Source of the DNA: Zhengella mangrovi
GTDB taxonomy: Bacteria > Pseudomonadota > Alphaproteobacteria > Rhizobiales > Rhizobiaceae
Direction: 5' to 3'
DNA: 64,000 bases
NCBI RefSeq assembly: GCF_002727065.1
Contig: NZ_PDVP01000017.1
Location: forward strand, 1 to 64,000
Shown here: piece by piece, positions 1 through 7,784 of the stretch
Layout: every line of letters begins with the position of its first letter
Position numbering within the stretch: position 1 is the first letter of the stretch
Made by a program: the position numbers and the translations under genes
Notes under the pieces: generated by a model
What the model saw: the letters and a program-made list of their open reading frames with translations, nothing else
What the model was told of the DNA's origin: nothing
Database searches by the model: none

Positions 1-39
1 CGCCTTGAATTCCGGCGAATGCTGCTTCCGTTTCGACAT
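1..39 (-). CDS. IS3-family transposase OrfA, N-terminal 13 residues only
   Basis: ATG at 39-37 on the minus strand begins the peptide MSKRKQHSPEFKA, which matches the usual N-terminus of IS3-group OrfA proteins (a helix-turn-helix protein that binds the IS ends). AAGGAG lies 7 nt upstream of the ATG. The gene runs off the left edge, so intactness and frame continuity are unknown. Confidence 0.72.
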   Translation of the reverse strand, partial: MSKRKQHSPEFKA

Positions 40-119
40 CTCTGATCTCCTTCTCGTCGAAGATCAGCAGACAGCAATTCATAGCCTACGTCAGCGTCCG
101 AAATTCGGGGGGCAGCTCA
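1..119 (-). mobile_element. Left end of an IS3-family insertion sequence, cut by the window edge
   Basis: Read on the minus strand, the element begins at position 119 with TGAGCTGCCCCCC, a TGA-beginning terminal repeat typical of IS3-family elements. About 80 nt of untranslated leader follow, then a good ribosome binding site (AAGGAG, about 49-54) and the start of a transposase OrfA at 39. The rest of the element lies to the left of the window, so the other end, the frameshift site and the target duplication cannot be checked. Beyond 119 the sequence shows no transposase similarity, which fits 119 being the true end. The family call rests on the end sequence plus 13 residues of OrfA. Confidence 0.72.
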
Positions 120-823
120 TGTTCCTTGGACGAGGAACGGACCGTTGCGATGCGCAGCTACGCGCTGAAACCGGCATGTGCCCACCTGGTCCGGTAGTCG
201 GCGTGGGCATAAGTCTTTCGAGTTCCGATATGGGGAAACGCGGCCGTAAGGAAGCAAGACCGATCCTCTCCACAGGGCGACATAAGTCCACCGCTGGGGA
301 AGAGAACCGCATCGCCTTTTTTAAATATAGATTTCAGAAGTTTCGATTCCTAATAATAGGCCCGCCCGATCCGCCACTTGCCCTCGCAAAAGCGTCCTCC
401 CCATCTGGCTGCCGCCGGATTTTCTCGTTGTTTTCGAGGGTTATTCGGTAGGGGCTGAGCACTGGCCCCGGTGCCAAGTGGTGCGGAAGCCGTCTCTCAG
501 GGCCTATAGTCTCCGGACCTGATGACTGCGGCGATCTGGTCAATAGCTAGCAATTCTATGATTTTACAACTCGATCATGAATCGGTGAATTCACTCCGCT
601 GGCAGATCCGTTCCAAGGAGAAGCGCCCGAAAACAAACAAAAGGTGAATTGCCTCTGGATTCACTTCTTGTTCTCGGTCCGATTTGGGGCCGTGAACAGT
701 ATGTCCGGTTACTAGAGTGAAATGGCCACAACAGACATTCACCAGCAGTCCCGGCATTCGAACCTTTGGTCCGGGTCGGTTGCTCATCGGTGACGCTCAA
801 TCGAAAGGCCCTTTGATGAAAGA
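120..823. other. 704-nt stretch with no recognisable gene
   Basis: Open frames exist on both strands (for example 5-451 plus and 334-543 minus), but none has a convincing ribosome binding site, a recognisable motif or the codon pattern of the neighbouring genes. The base composition is lower in GC than the rest of the window. It lies between an insertion sequence and the 3' end of the GST gene, so it may hold eroded coding remnants. I could not identify any. Confidence 0.5.
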
Positions 824-1432
824 TTAGCCTTTCGGCATTGTCTCCACCATTGATTCTCGTCGCGCCATACCCTCGAACCATTCGGCCAAGCGCGGCCGGG
901 ACGAACGCCAGTCATGGTCGGGGAAGCGGAAATCCAGGTAGCCGAGGGCGCAGGCGCAGGCGATCTGGCCCGCGTCGATGTCCTGCCGCCCGGCGACCGT
1001 CGCCGCCATCCGGTCGAGCGAAGAATCGATCTTGTCCATCTGCCCCTGCAGCCATTCCGGCCACAGCTTTTCCGCAGGGCGCATGACGGTCTCGTAACGG
1101 GCGAGAAGGGCGGCATCCAGCAGGCCGTCTGCCAGCGCCTCGCGCGTGAGCACATCGAACCGCGCCGGCCCTTCGGCAGGGTACATGCGCGTTCCGCCAT
1201 GCAGCGTATCCAGGTACTGGCAGATGACGCGGCTGTCGTAGAGAGCCGTTCCGTCATCGAGGATCAGCGCCGGAATCTTGCCCGTTGGGTTGACCTTGAC
1301 GATCGACGGATCGCGGGCGACGGGACTGGCCGCGCAATCGACATGGGTGATCCTGTCCGCCAGGCCGGTTTCGTGCGCCAGCACCATGACCTTGCGGACA
1401 TAAGGCGACGCGGGAGAAAAGAAGAGTCTCAT
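824..1432 (-). CDS. Glutathione S-transferase family protein
   Basis: The 202-residue protein has the two-domain GST layout. The N-terminal thioredoxin-like half starts MRLFFSPASPYVRKV, with the catalytic or activating Ser near residue 7-9. It carries the conserved NPTGKIPAL (cis-Pro) and DSRVICQYLD (glutathione gamma-Glu contact) segments by about residue 70. The C-terminal half is helical and ends with a typical PRLAEWFEGMARRESM segment. Length is normal for bacterial GSTs. The start at 1432 was chosen because its ATG overlaps the TGA of the upstream GntR gene (ATGA), which implies translational coupling. A longer frame reaching 1573 only reads through the regulator. Substrate is unknown. 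Linkage to the regulator of an adjacent SDR/flavoprotein catabolic cluster suggests a role in that pathway or in handling its reactive intermediates. Confidence 0.9.
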   Translation of the reverse strand: MRLFFSPASPYVRKVMVLAHETGLADRITHVDCAASPVARDPSIVKVNPTGKIPALILDDGTALYDSRVICQYLDTLHGGTRMYPAEGPARFDVLTREALADGLLDAALLARYETVMRPAEKLWPEWLQGQMDKIDSSLDRMAATVAGRQDIDAGQIACACALGYLDFRFPDHDWRSSRPRLAEWFEGMARRESMVETMPKG

Positions 1433-2211
1433 CAGGCTTGTTCCCTCGGTTTCTGCTTTTCGGCCCGGACCCGGGTCAGGGCGCTGGTTTCTCCGGCCGA
1501 CACGATGGTGTCCGACCCGGCCGGCGAGTGGCCGATACCGGCCGGCAGATCGCCGCGTTTCACGCATTCGCACAGGTACTCCCCGGCGAACTGCACGTGC
1601 TCGCGCATGATCGCTTCGGCACGCGTGGCGTCCCGCGCGGCAATGGCGCGAAGCACCCGGTGATGGTCGTCATGGCTGCGGACCATGATGTCGTGATCGA
1701 GCCAGATGATCAGGCGATTGGAGGCGAAAGGGATGTTCTGCGTCTGCCGGACGAAATCGGATATCCAGCGGTTGGCGGCCGCATCCAGCAAGGCATCGTG
1801 GAACCGAACGTTCATGTCGCGGTAGGGATCGATGTCGCGAGGATCCAGGCTGGCCTTGGCCAGCAGGCGGTCGCCGGTTTCCAGCCATGATTCGAGCGTC
1901 TCGATCCGCTGCGCCGGCAATCCCGTGCGCGCCGTGATGGCAGCAGCCTGGCCCTCGAGAACAGAGCGGGCGACGTAGGCCGCGCTGACATCTTCCAGCG
2001 AAAATTCGCGCACCGTGTAGCCGCGATTGGATTCATACTGCAGCAGACCCTCGTTGGCGAGATTGGCAAGGGCGGTGCGCAAGGGGGTGCGCGAGACACC
2101 CAGTGCCTCGGACAGCGGGATCTGCTGAAGCTTCTGCCCGGGGCGGATGTGCCCGCTCATGATGTGTTCCCGCAGGACATCCGTCACTTCTTCGGTGCTG
2201 GTTATGGCCAT
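1432..2211 (-). CDS. GntR-family (FadR/FCD subfamily) transcriptional regulator
   Basis: The 259-residue protein has an N-terminal winged helix-turn-helix at about 8-70 with the GntR signature (LREHIMSGHIRPGQKL, then LSEALGVSRTPLRTALANL). An all-helical FCD ligand-binding domain follows at about 80-220. Regulators of this type usually repress a neighbouring catabolic operon until an acidic metabolite or its CoA ester binds. It is transcribed divergently from the SDR/TRAP operon at 2416 and cotranscribed with the GST gene. The shared intergenic region holds repeated TGTATCCAA sequences that are good candidate operators. The ligand is not predictable from sequence. Confidence 0.92.
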   Translation of the reverse strand: MAITSTEEVTDVLREHIMSGHIRPGQKLQQIPLSEALGVSRTPLRTALANLANEGLLQYESNRGYTVREFSLEDVSAAYVARSVLEGQAAAITARTGLPAQRIETLESWLETGDRLLAKASLDPRDIDPYRDMNVRFHDALLDAAANRWISDFVRQTQNIPFASNRLIIWLDHDIMVRSHDDHHRVLRAIAARDATRAEAIMREHVQFAGEYLCECVKRGDLPAGIGHSPAGSDTIVSAGETSALTRVRAEKQKPREQA

Positions 2212-2415
2212 CAGGGATTTCCTTTCATGCCGTCTGCCGCCTCGAGGCTGCAGATCGTTGTCCTATGTGGCACGGGAAAAGTGAACAGCGCAACAAAAAT
2301 GTATCCAATTATTGGCCCGCTGCAGAAAGATCGCTTGACATGTGCGCTGATTTCCACTTTTTGTATCCAAAATAAGGCATCGCGACATCCGGTCGCACAT
2401 GCTGGGAGGATCCAC
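2212..2415. promoter_or_regulatory. Divergent control region with repeated TGTATCCAA boxes
   Basis: This 204-nt region separates the GntR regulator from the SDR/TRAP operon. TGTATCCAA occurs twice in direct orientation (2300-2308 and 2362-2370). The first copy continues into the perfect palindrome CCAATTATTGG (2305-2315). A TTGACA at 2335-2340 could be the -35 box for the plus-strand operon, with the second box overlapping the expected -10 area, as expected of a repressor site. The region is clearly poorer in GC than the genes. Binding by the adjacent GntR protein is inferred from position and repetition only. Confidence 0.55.
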
Positions 2416-3174
2416 TTGGGAAAGCGCGTGCTCATAACGGGCGGCGGCCGGGGAATCGGCCGGCGGATCGCCGAAGTCTTGGCCGGGGAAGGATACCGGC
2501 TGGTCGTTTCCGACATCGATGCGGCCAGCGCGGCGGCGGTGGCCGACGCTCTTCCGGGCTCCGGTCACAAGGCCGTTGCCTGCGACGTCCGCGATGAGGC
2601 GTCGGTTGCGGCGCTGTTCGGCGAGGCCGAAGCTGAAGGCCAGATTGGATCCATTATCTGCAATGCGGGCATCCTGCTGCTGCGCGAGGGCGGCGTCAGG
2701 CCGTCCATCGTCGAGACGACGCTGGAGGAGTGGCAGCGCTCGCACGACGTGAACCTGACCGGCGCCTTCCTGACGATCCGCGAGTTCCTGCGCCGCCGGA
2801 CCGCGACGCCCGCAGACGGCGGCGGCCGCATCGTGACATTCACCTCTTCGGCCGCGCAACTGGGCGGATACCGGTCGTCGTCGGCCTATATTTCATCCAA
2901 GTCCGGCATCATCGGGCTGACCAAGGCTGCCGCCAGGGAATGCGCCGCCATGGGCATCACCGCCAATGCCGTCGCGCCCGGTCTCATCGATGCGCCGATG
3001 CTCCGCCTGTCTCTCAAGGAAGGCGACGAAGCGGCCGCTGCCGCCAACATCCCGCTCGGGCGCATCGGCACGACCGATGATGTCGCCGGCGCGGTCTCCT
3101 TCCTGCTGTCCGACAAGGCGTCCTACATCACCGGATCGGTGATCGACGTCAACGGCGGCTACAGGATGCAATGA
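2416..3174 (+). CDS. Short-chain dehydrogenase/reductase (SDR), TTG start
   Basis: The 252-residue classical SDR has the nucleotide-binding motif TGGGRGIG at 8-15, NAG at 83-85 and the catalytic Ser-Tyr-Lys set near S145, Y158 and K162 (YISSK). The C-terminus ends GSVIDVNGGY, as in NAD(P)H-dependent alcohol dehydrogenases. I placed the start at the TTG at 2416 because GGGAGGA sits 5 nt upstream and the first residues then align with the family. The frame is open back to 2149, but that part overlaps the divergent promoter. It is the first gene of an operon with a TRAP transporter (1-nt gap to the next gene), so it probably oxidises the imported hydroxy compound or one of its products. Confidence 0.88.
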   Translation: MGKRVLITGGGRGIGRRIAEVLAGEGYRLVVSDIDAASAAAVADALPGSGHKAVACDVRDEASVAALFGEAEAEGQIGSIICNAGILLLREGGVRPSIVETTLEEWQRSHDVNLTGAFLTIREFLRRRTATPADGGGRIVTFTSSAAQLGGYRSSSAYISSKSGIIGLTKAAARECAAMGITANAVAPGLIDAPMLRLSLKEGDEAAAAANIPLGRIGTTDDVAGAVSFLLSDKASYITGSVIDVNGGYRMQ

Positions 3175-3175
3175 G

Positions 3176-3718
3176 ATGGACCGCGCGATCGAAAGCGGTC
3201 TCCGCCTGCTGTCCAATCTCCTGATTGCCGTTGCCGGCATCTGCCTCGCCCTGATGATGGTGCATGTCATCGCCGACGTCGCGCTGAAATATGTCGCCAA
3301 TGCCCCCATCCCCGGCACGGCCGAGATCGTGGCGCATTATTACATGGTCGCTGCCGTGTTCCTGCCCTTGCCTCTGGTGGAACTGAACAACCGGGCGATC
3401 TTCGTCGACCTCTTCTACCACATGATGCGGCCGCTGCTTCAGCGCGCCTCCATGCTGCTGGCCTATGGCGCCCAGATCGCCTTCTTCGGCGTGCTCGCCT
3501 GGCAGACGTCGCACGACGCGATGGCTGCCTATGCCAAGGGCGACCTTGTCGAAGGCATCATCAACGTCATCATCTGGCCCGGGCGGTTCTTCCTGCCGAT
3601 CGGCTTCTGGCTGGCGGTCGCCGTCTCGATCCTGCGGTTCCTGCAGGTCCTGACCCGTCGCGACTGGGCCGAGGTCACCTCGCCGACCCCGGGCGACAGC
3701 GCGCCGGAGGCCGTCTGA
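3176..3718 (+). CDS. TRAP transporter small membrane subunit (DctQ-type)
   Basis: The 180-residue protein has four predicted membrane segments and the DctQ-type signature region (LMMVHVIADVALKYVANAPIPGTAEIV). DctQ subunits pair with the large permease subunit in sodium-driven tripartite uptake of small organic acids or zwitterions. It starts 1 nt after the SDR stop. Its TGA overlaps the ATG of the DctM gene by one base (TGATG), so the three genes are tightly coupled. Confidence 0.92.
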   Translation: MDRAIESGLRLLSNLLIAVAGICLALMMVHVIADVALKYVANAPIPGTAEIVAHYYMVAAVFLPLPLVELNNRAIFVDLFYHMMRPLLQRASMLLAYGAQIAFFGVLAWQTSHDAMAAYAKGDLVEGIINVIIWPGRFFLPIGFWLAVAVSILRFLQVLTRRDWAEVTSPTPGDSAPEAV

Positions 3719-5025
3719 TGGACCGTATCGAGATCGGATCGGCCGGCATCGTTGTCGCCCTGCTGCTGATCGGCCTGCGCGTGCCCGTCGGTGTCGTGCT
3801 GGGTCTTGTCTCCTTTGTCGGCATTGCCTCCATCACGTCGATGAAGGCGGCCTGGGGCATCCTGACGGCCATCCCCTACAGTTTCATTTCCAACTGGAGC
3901 CTCTCGGCTGTACCGATGTTCCTGCTGATGGGCTACATCGCCTCCCAGGTCGGACTGACCCGCGGCCTGTTTTCCTCCATGCGCATGTTCATCGGCGCCA
4001 TCCCCGGCGGACTGGCCTCGGCCACGGTCGTCGCCTCGGCGCTGTTTGCCTCGGCCTCCGGTTCGAGCGTGGCCACGGCGGCGGCTTTCTCGCGCATCGC
4101 CGTGCCTGAAATGCTGCGCTCGGGCTACAAGGCGTCCCTGGCGACCGGCGCCGTCGCGGCCTCGGGCACGCTCGGTTCGCTCATTCCGCCCTCGGTGCTG
4201 ATGATCCTCTACGGCATCTTCACCGGCACATCGATCGGCGCGCTCTTCGTCGGCGGCCTGCTGCCCGGCATCCTGTCGGCAGCCGTCTACATCGCCATGA
4301 TCACCATCCGCTCCTGGGCCGATCCGTCGCTGGCCCCGGTTGTGCGGGAAACCTACACCCGGGAGGACCGGATCGCGGCGCTGAAGGACACCTGGCCGCT
4401 GCCGGTGCTGATCATCGGCATCCTGGGCGGTATCTTTGCCGGGGTCTTCTCGCCCACGGAAGCCGGCGCCATCGGCGCGGGGCTTGCCATCCTGATCGCA
4501 CTGTTCCGGCGCTCGCTGTCCATGCCGGCGCTGTCACGGGCGATCATCGAGACGGCCGAGGGCACGTCGACGGTCTTCATCATCGCCATAGGCGCATCGA
4601 TGTTCTCGGTCTTCATGGGGCTCTCGACCCTGCCCAACGCGCTCTCCGGCGCGCTGCTGCCGCATGTTGACAACATTTACGTGCTCATCGCCCTGATCTC
4701 GGTCCTGTTCATCGTGCTCGGCATGTTCGTCGAGAGCATCTCGCTCATGCTGCTCACCCTGCCGGTCATCCAGCCCATCCTGACCGGCATGAACGTCGAC
4801 ATGGTCTGGTTCGGGATCATCGTCATCAAGCTGCTGGAGATCGGCCTGATCACGCCGCCGGTCGGCCTCAACGTCTACGTCATGAAGAGTTCGCTCGGCG
4901 ACCAGGTATCGCTGACGCAAATGTTCAAGGGCGCCTTCTGGTTCATCCTGATGGATATCGTGACCCTGGCGCTACTCGTCGAATTCCCGTCCATCACGCT
5001 GCTCCTGCCGCAACTCATGCAATGA
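3718..5025 (+). CDS. TRAP transporter large permease subunit (DctM-type)
   Basis: The 435-residue, very hydrophobic protein has about 11-12 membrane segments and the DctM hallmarks: a VPMFLLMGY segment near residue 60, an ASGSSVATAAAF stretch and a GTLGSLIPPSVLMILYGI loop, with LGMFVESISLMLLTLPVIQPIL and ITPPVGLNVYVM near the C-terminus. It forms the ion-coupled translocation channel with the DctQ subunit. Length is normal for the family. Operon position links it to the SDR and flavoprotein genes that follow the binding-protein gene. Confidence 0.95.
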   Translation: MDRIEIGSAGIVVALLLIGLRVPVGVVLGLVSFVGIASITSMKAAWGILTAIPYSFISNWSLSAVPMFLLMGYIASQVGLTRGLFSSMRMFIGAIPGGLASATVVASALFASASGSSVATAAAFSRIAVPEMLRSGYKASLATGAVAASGTLGSLIPPSVLMILYGIFTGTSIGALFVGGLLPGILSAAVYIAMITIRSWADPSLAPVVRETYTREDRIAALKDTWPLPVLIIGILGGIFAGVFSPTEAGAIGAGLAILIALFRRSLSMPALSRAIIETAEGTSTVFIIAIGASMFSVFMGLSTLPNALSGALLPHVDNIYVLIALISVLFIVLGMFVESISLMLLTLPVIQPILTGMNVDMVWFGIIVIKLLEIGLITPPVGLNVYVMKSSLGDQVSLTQMFKGAFWFILMDIVTLALLVEFPSITLLLPQLMQ

Positions 5026-5078
5026 GCGGCCGGACCGGATCCAGAGGCATTCACGCCATTCAAAACGGAGGAAACGAA

Positions 5079-6212
5079 ATGCGAATGACCATGCTGAAGG
5101 GCCTGACGGCCGCCACGCTTCTCGCCGGGACGGCGCTCGCCGCCCACGCGGAGACCTACCAGATCAACGTCGGCTGGGCGCCGACGCACATCATCACCAA
5201 GAATGCCTATACCGATTTCGCCGAGTCGGTGAAAAAGGCATCCGGCGGCAACCTGACCTTCGAGGTCTTCACCGGCGGATCGCTGCTCTCCACCAAGGAC
5301 ACGCTCGGCGGCGTGGCCAACGGCGTCGCCGTGGCCGGCATGGTCACCGGTGCCTACCTGCCCGCCGACCTTCCGCTCGACAACACCGGCGCCGACATGG
5401 CCTTCGTGGCTGACAACCCGATTGCCGCGGCCTTCGCCTGGACCGAGCTGAACTTCGTCAACCAGAAACTCCAGGACGAGTGGAAGAAGAACGGCGTCGT
5501 CTTTGGCGGCGGCTATTCCACGCCGGTCTACAATTTCATCTGCACCTCCGAAGTCAAGTCGGCCGACGACATCAAGGGCAAGAAGGTCCGCACGGCCGGC
5601 GCGGCGCATGTCCGCTTCGCCGAATTCCTGGAAGCCGTTCCCGTGTCCGTCTCCTTCGCCGAGGTCTACACCGGGTTGCAGCGCGGTTCGCTCGATTGCG
5701 CCATGGCCGATCCGACCGCGCTGGTGTCCGGCTTCAAGATCGCCGAGGTCGCCAAGTACATCACCATGCTGCCGATGGGCACGCATTTCTCCGGCGCGTC
5801 CTGGGTCTACAACCCGGATTTCTGGAAATCGATCTCGGCTGACGACCGCCGGCTGCTGTTCGACCAGATGGCCCTGGCCCAGGCGCACATGCAGATCGAC
5901 TACAACGCGCAGGTCGCGGAAAACCTGAAGGGCGGCGAGGCGCAGGGCGTCAAGATCGTCGAGCCCGATGCCTCCCTGAAGGGTAAGCTGGCCGAGTTCA
6001 AGGACAGCTATGTCGCCACGCTGCCGAAGGTGGAGATGGAAAGCCGCAAGGTCGAGGATCCGACCGACATCATCCAGGGCTATGTCGAGCTGGAAGCCAA
6101 GTGGAAGAAGCTGCTGGAAGGCGTCGACAACACCGATGCCGAGGCGCTGGCCGGCCTGCTGAAGAAGGAAGTCTTCGACAAGCTGGACGCCGGCACCTAC
6201 GGCGTCAACTGA
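5079..6212 (+). CDS. TRAP transporter periplasmic substrate-binding protein (DctP-type)
   Basis: The 377-residue precursor has a clear Sec signal peptide (MRMTMLKGLTAATLLAGTAL, cleavage about after AHA at 22), then the DctP fold. Visible family features are the SVKKASGGNLTFEVFTGGSL segment and the VRTAGAAHVRFAEFLEAVPV segment, where an arginine usually binds the substrate carboxylate. I chose the ATG at 5079, which has GGAGG about 8 nt upstream. The open frame from 5022 would place 19 extra polar residues before the signal peptide. The ligand is unknown, but the downstream SDR and KstD-like enzymes suggest a hydroxylated, possibly cyclic, organic acid. Confidence 0.93.
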   Translation: MRMTMLKGLTAATLLAGTALAAHAETYQINVGWAPTHIITKNAYTDFAESVKKASGGNLTFEVFTGGSLLSTKDTLGGVANGVAVAGMVTGAYLPADLPLDNTGADMAFVADNPIAAAFAWTELNFVNQKLQDEWKKNGVVFGGGYSTPVYNFICTSEVKSADDIKGKKVRTAGAAHVRFAEFLEAVPVSVSFAEVYTGLQRGSLDCAMADPTALVSGFKIAEVAKYITMLPMGTHFSGASWVYNPDFWKSISADDRRLLFDQMALAQAHMQIDYNAQVAENLKGGEAQGVKIVEPDASLKGKLAEFKDSYVATLPKVEMESRKVEDPTDIIQGYVELEAKWKKLLEGVDNTDAEALAGLLKKEVFDKLDAGTYGVN

Positions 6213-6280
6213 TTGAAGCGATCCGCCGGGCGGCCCCACCGCCGCCCGGCGTTCCCGTCCCTGATTTCCGGATATCCAAA

Positions 6281-7021
6281 ATGCCTGCACTCGATGACAA
6301 CCGCCCCGTGGCGCTGGTGACCGGCGCAGCCGGCGGCATTGGCCTCGCCATCTCCCGCCGCCTCGCCGAGGACGGCTTTGCCGTCGTGATGACCGATATC
6401 AACGAGGAGCGGCTGGCCGCTGCCGCGCAAACGGTCGCCGGCGAGACATCGACCCGAACCGTCGACATGACGGATGTCGCGGCCCTTGAAGTGCTCGTGG
6501 CGGAGTTGCCGCGCCTGGATGCGCTGGTCAACAATGCGGGCATCTTCGATACCAATCCGGTCGAGAAGCTGACCGGAGACGATTTCCGCCGCATGTACGA
6601 GATCAACACGGTCGCGCTGTTCGAACTGTCGCGCCTGGCCGTCGCCAGGATGGCCTCGCAAGGCGGCGGGCGGATCGTCAACATCGCATCACGGGCGTTT
6701 CTCGGCGCGGTCAGTTGCGCGCATTATGCCGCCTCCAAGGGCGCCGTGGTCAGCCTCACGCGCTCCATGGCTCTGGAAGTGGCGTCAAGCAACATTCTCG
6801 TCAACGCCGTGGCGCCCGGCATCATCGACACGCCCCTGCTGCAGGCCTGGGACCAGGCCGAACGCGACCGCATGGCCCGCTACCAGCCGCTTGGCCGCAT
6901 CGGCCAGCCGGAGGACATCGCCAACATGGTGTCCTTCCTTGCGTCACCGCGCACCGATTACATCACCGGCCAGGTCATCGTCGTCGATGGCGGCCGCTCG
7001 GTCGGAGGCGGCAATGTCTGA
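6281..7021 (+). CDS. Short-chain dehydrogenase/reductase
   Basis: The 246-residue classical SDR has TGAAGGIG at 14-21, NNAG at 84-87 and the catalytic S137, Y149 and K153 (YAASK). It ends with the usual TGQVIVVDGG. The start at 6281 gives a standard N-terminus. The sequence TATCCAAAAT overlaps the start codon (6273-6282) and is identical to ten bases of the candidate GntR box at 2364-2373. The next SDR gene overlaps this one by 8 nt (7014-7021). Two successive SDRs after a transporter suggest sequential oxidation or reduction steps on the same skeleton. Confidence 0.93.
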   Translation: MPALDDNRPVALVTGAAGGIGLAISRRLAEDGFAVVMTDINEERLAAAAQTVAGETSTRTVDMTDVAALEVLVAELPRLDALVNNAGIFDTNPVEKLTGDDFRRMYEINTVALFELSRLAVARMASQGGGRIVNIASRAFLGAVSCAHYAASKGAVVSLTRSMALEVASSNILVNAVAPGIIDTPLLQAWDQAERDRMARYQPLGRIGQPEDIANMVSFLASPRTDYITGQVIVVDGGRSVGGGNV

Positions 7022-7775
7022 CCGCCTTGAGGGGCTTGCCGTCATCACCGGCGCCGGCTCGGGCATCGGCAAGGAAACGGCCCGACTGTTCGCCTCCCGC
7101 GGCGCCAGGCTCGTGCTCGTCGACCGTGACGCGGAGGCGCTGTCGGCCCTTTCCGGCAGCGACTTCGCCGGCGCGATCGCCGCGACGCTTGCAGCCGATG
7201 TCGGCGATCCGGCAATGCCGGGGCAACTGGCCGCACTGCTGCGGCCGCATGGTGCACCGCGCTATCTCGTCAACAATGCCGGCATTGCTGCTGCGCCGCC
7301 GATCCTGGAGACGCAGGACAGCGACATCGAGCGGTTCCTTTCCGTTAACGTCGCTTCGGTGTTCCGGCTCTGCCGCACGCTGATCCCGATGATGCAGGGC
7401 GGCGACGCCGCCATCGTCAACGTCTCGTCCGTGTTCGGCCTGACCGGCGTCAGCGGCGTGTCGATCTATTCGCTGACGAAAGGCGCAGTCGCGGCCCTGA
7501 CCGTGCAACTGGCGACCGAGTTCGGCCGCGACGGCATCCGCGTCAACGCGGTCGCGCCCGGTCTGATCCACACCCCGTTGACCGATGCGCGCATCCGTTC
7601 GGGCGCGCGGGCGCAGAAGCACATGATCGACGAGGCGCCGATCGGCCGCGCCGGGACGCCGGCCGACGTGGCCGAAGCCATTGCCTTCCTGTGTTCGGGC
7701 CGTGCGTCGTTCATTACCGGGGAAATCCTGAAGATCGACGGCGGCTGGATGAACGCCCGCCTGCCGCGCCAGTGA
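7014..7775 (+). CDS. Short-chain dehydrogenase/reductase
   Basis: The 253-residue SDR has TGAGSGIG at 12-19, NNAG at 87-90 and the catalytic S138/139, Y152 and K156 (YSLTK). It ends TGEILKIDGGW. Its ATG lies inside the 3' end of the previous SDR gene (8-nt overlap, ATGTCTGA), implying coupled translation. It differs strongly in sequence from the preceding SDR, so the pair is unlikely to be a recent duplication. It is part of the GntR-linked cluster with the TRAP transporter and the flavoprotein that starts 9 nt downstream. Confidence 0.93.
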   Translation: MSDRLEGLAVITGAGSGIGKETARLFASRGARLVLVDRDAEALSALSGSDFAGAIAATLAADVGDPAMPGQLAALLRPHGAPRYLVNNAGIAAAPPILETQDSDIERFLSVNVASVFRLCRTLIPMMQGGDAAIVNVSSVFGLTGVSGVSIYSLTKGAVAALTVQLATEFGRDGIRVNAVAPGLIHTPLTDARIRSGARAQKHMIDEAPIGRAGTPADVAEAIAFLCSGRASFITGEILKIDGGWMNARLPRQ

Positions 7776-7784
7776 GACAAGACC

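Noticed and set aside
5-451. A 148-residue plus-strand frame starting with TTG
   Set aside because: Its first part is antisense to the IS3-family end and OrfA start, and the rest has no motif or ribosome binding site.
4875-6290. A 471-residue minus-strand frame
   Set aside because: Antisense to the DctM and DctP genes, rich in Gly/Asp/Val from reversed codons, no motif.
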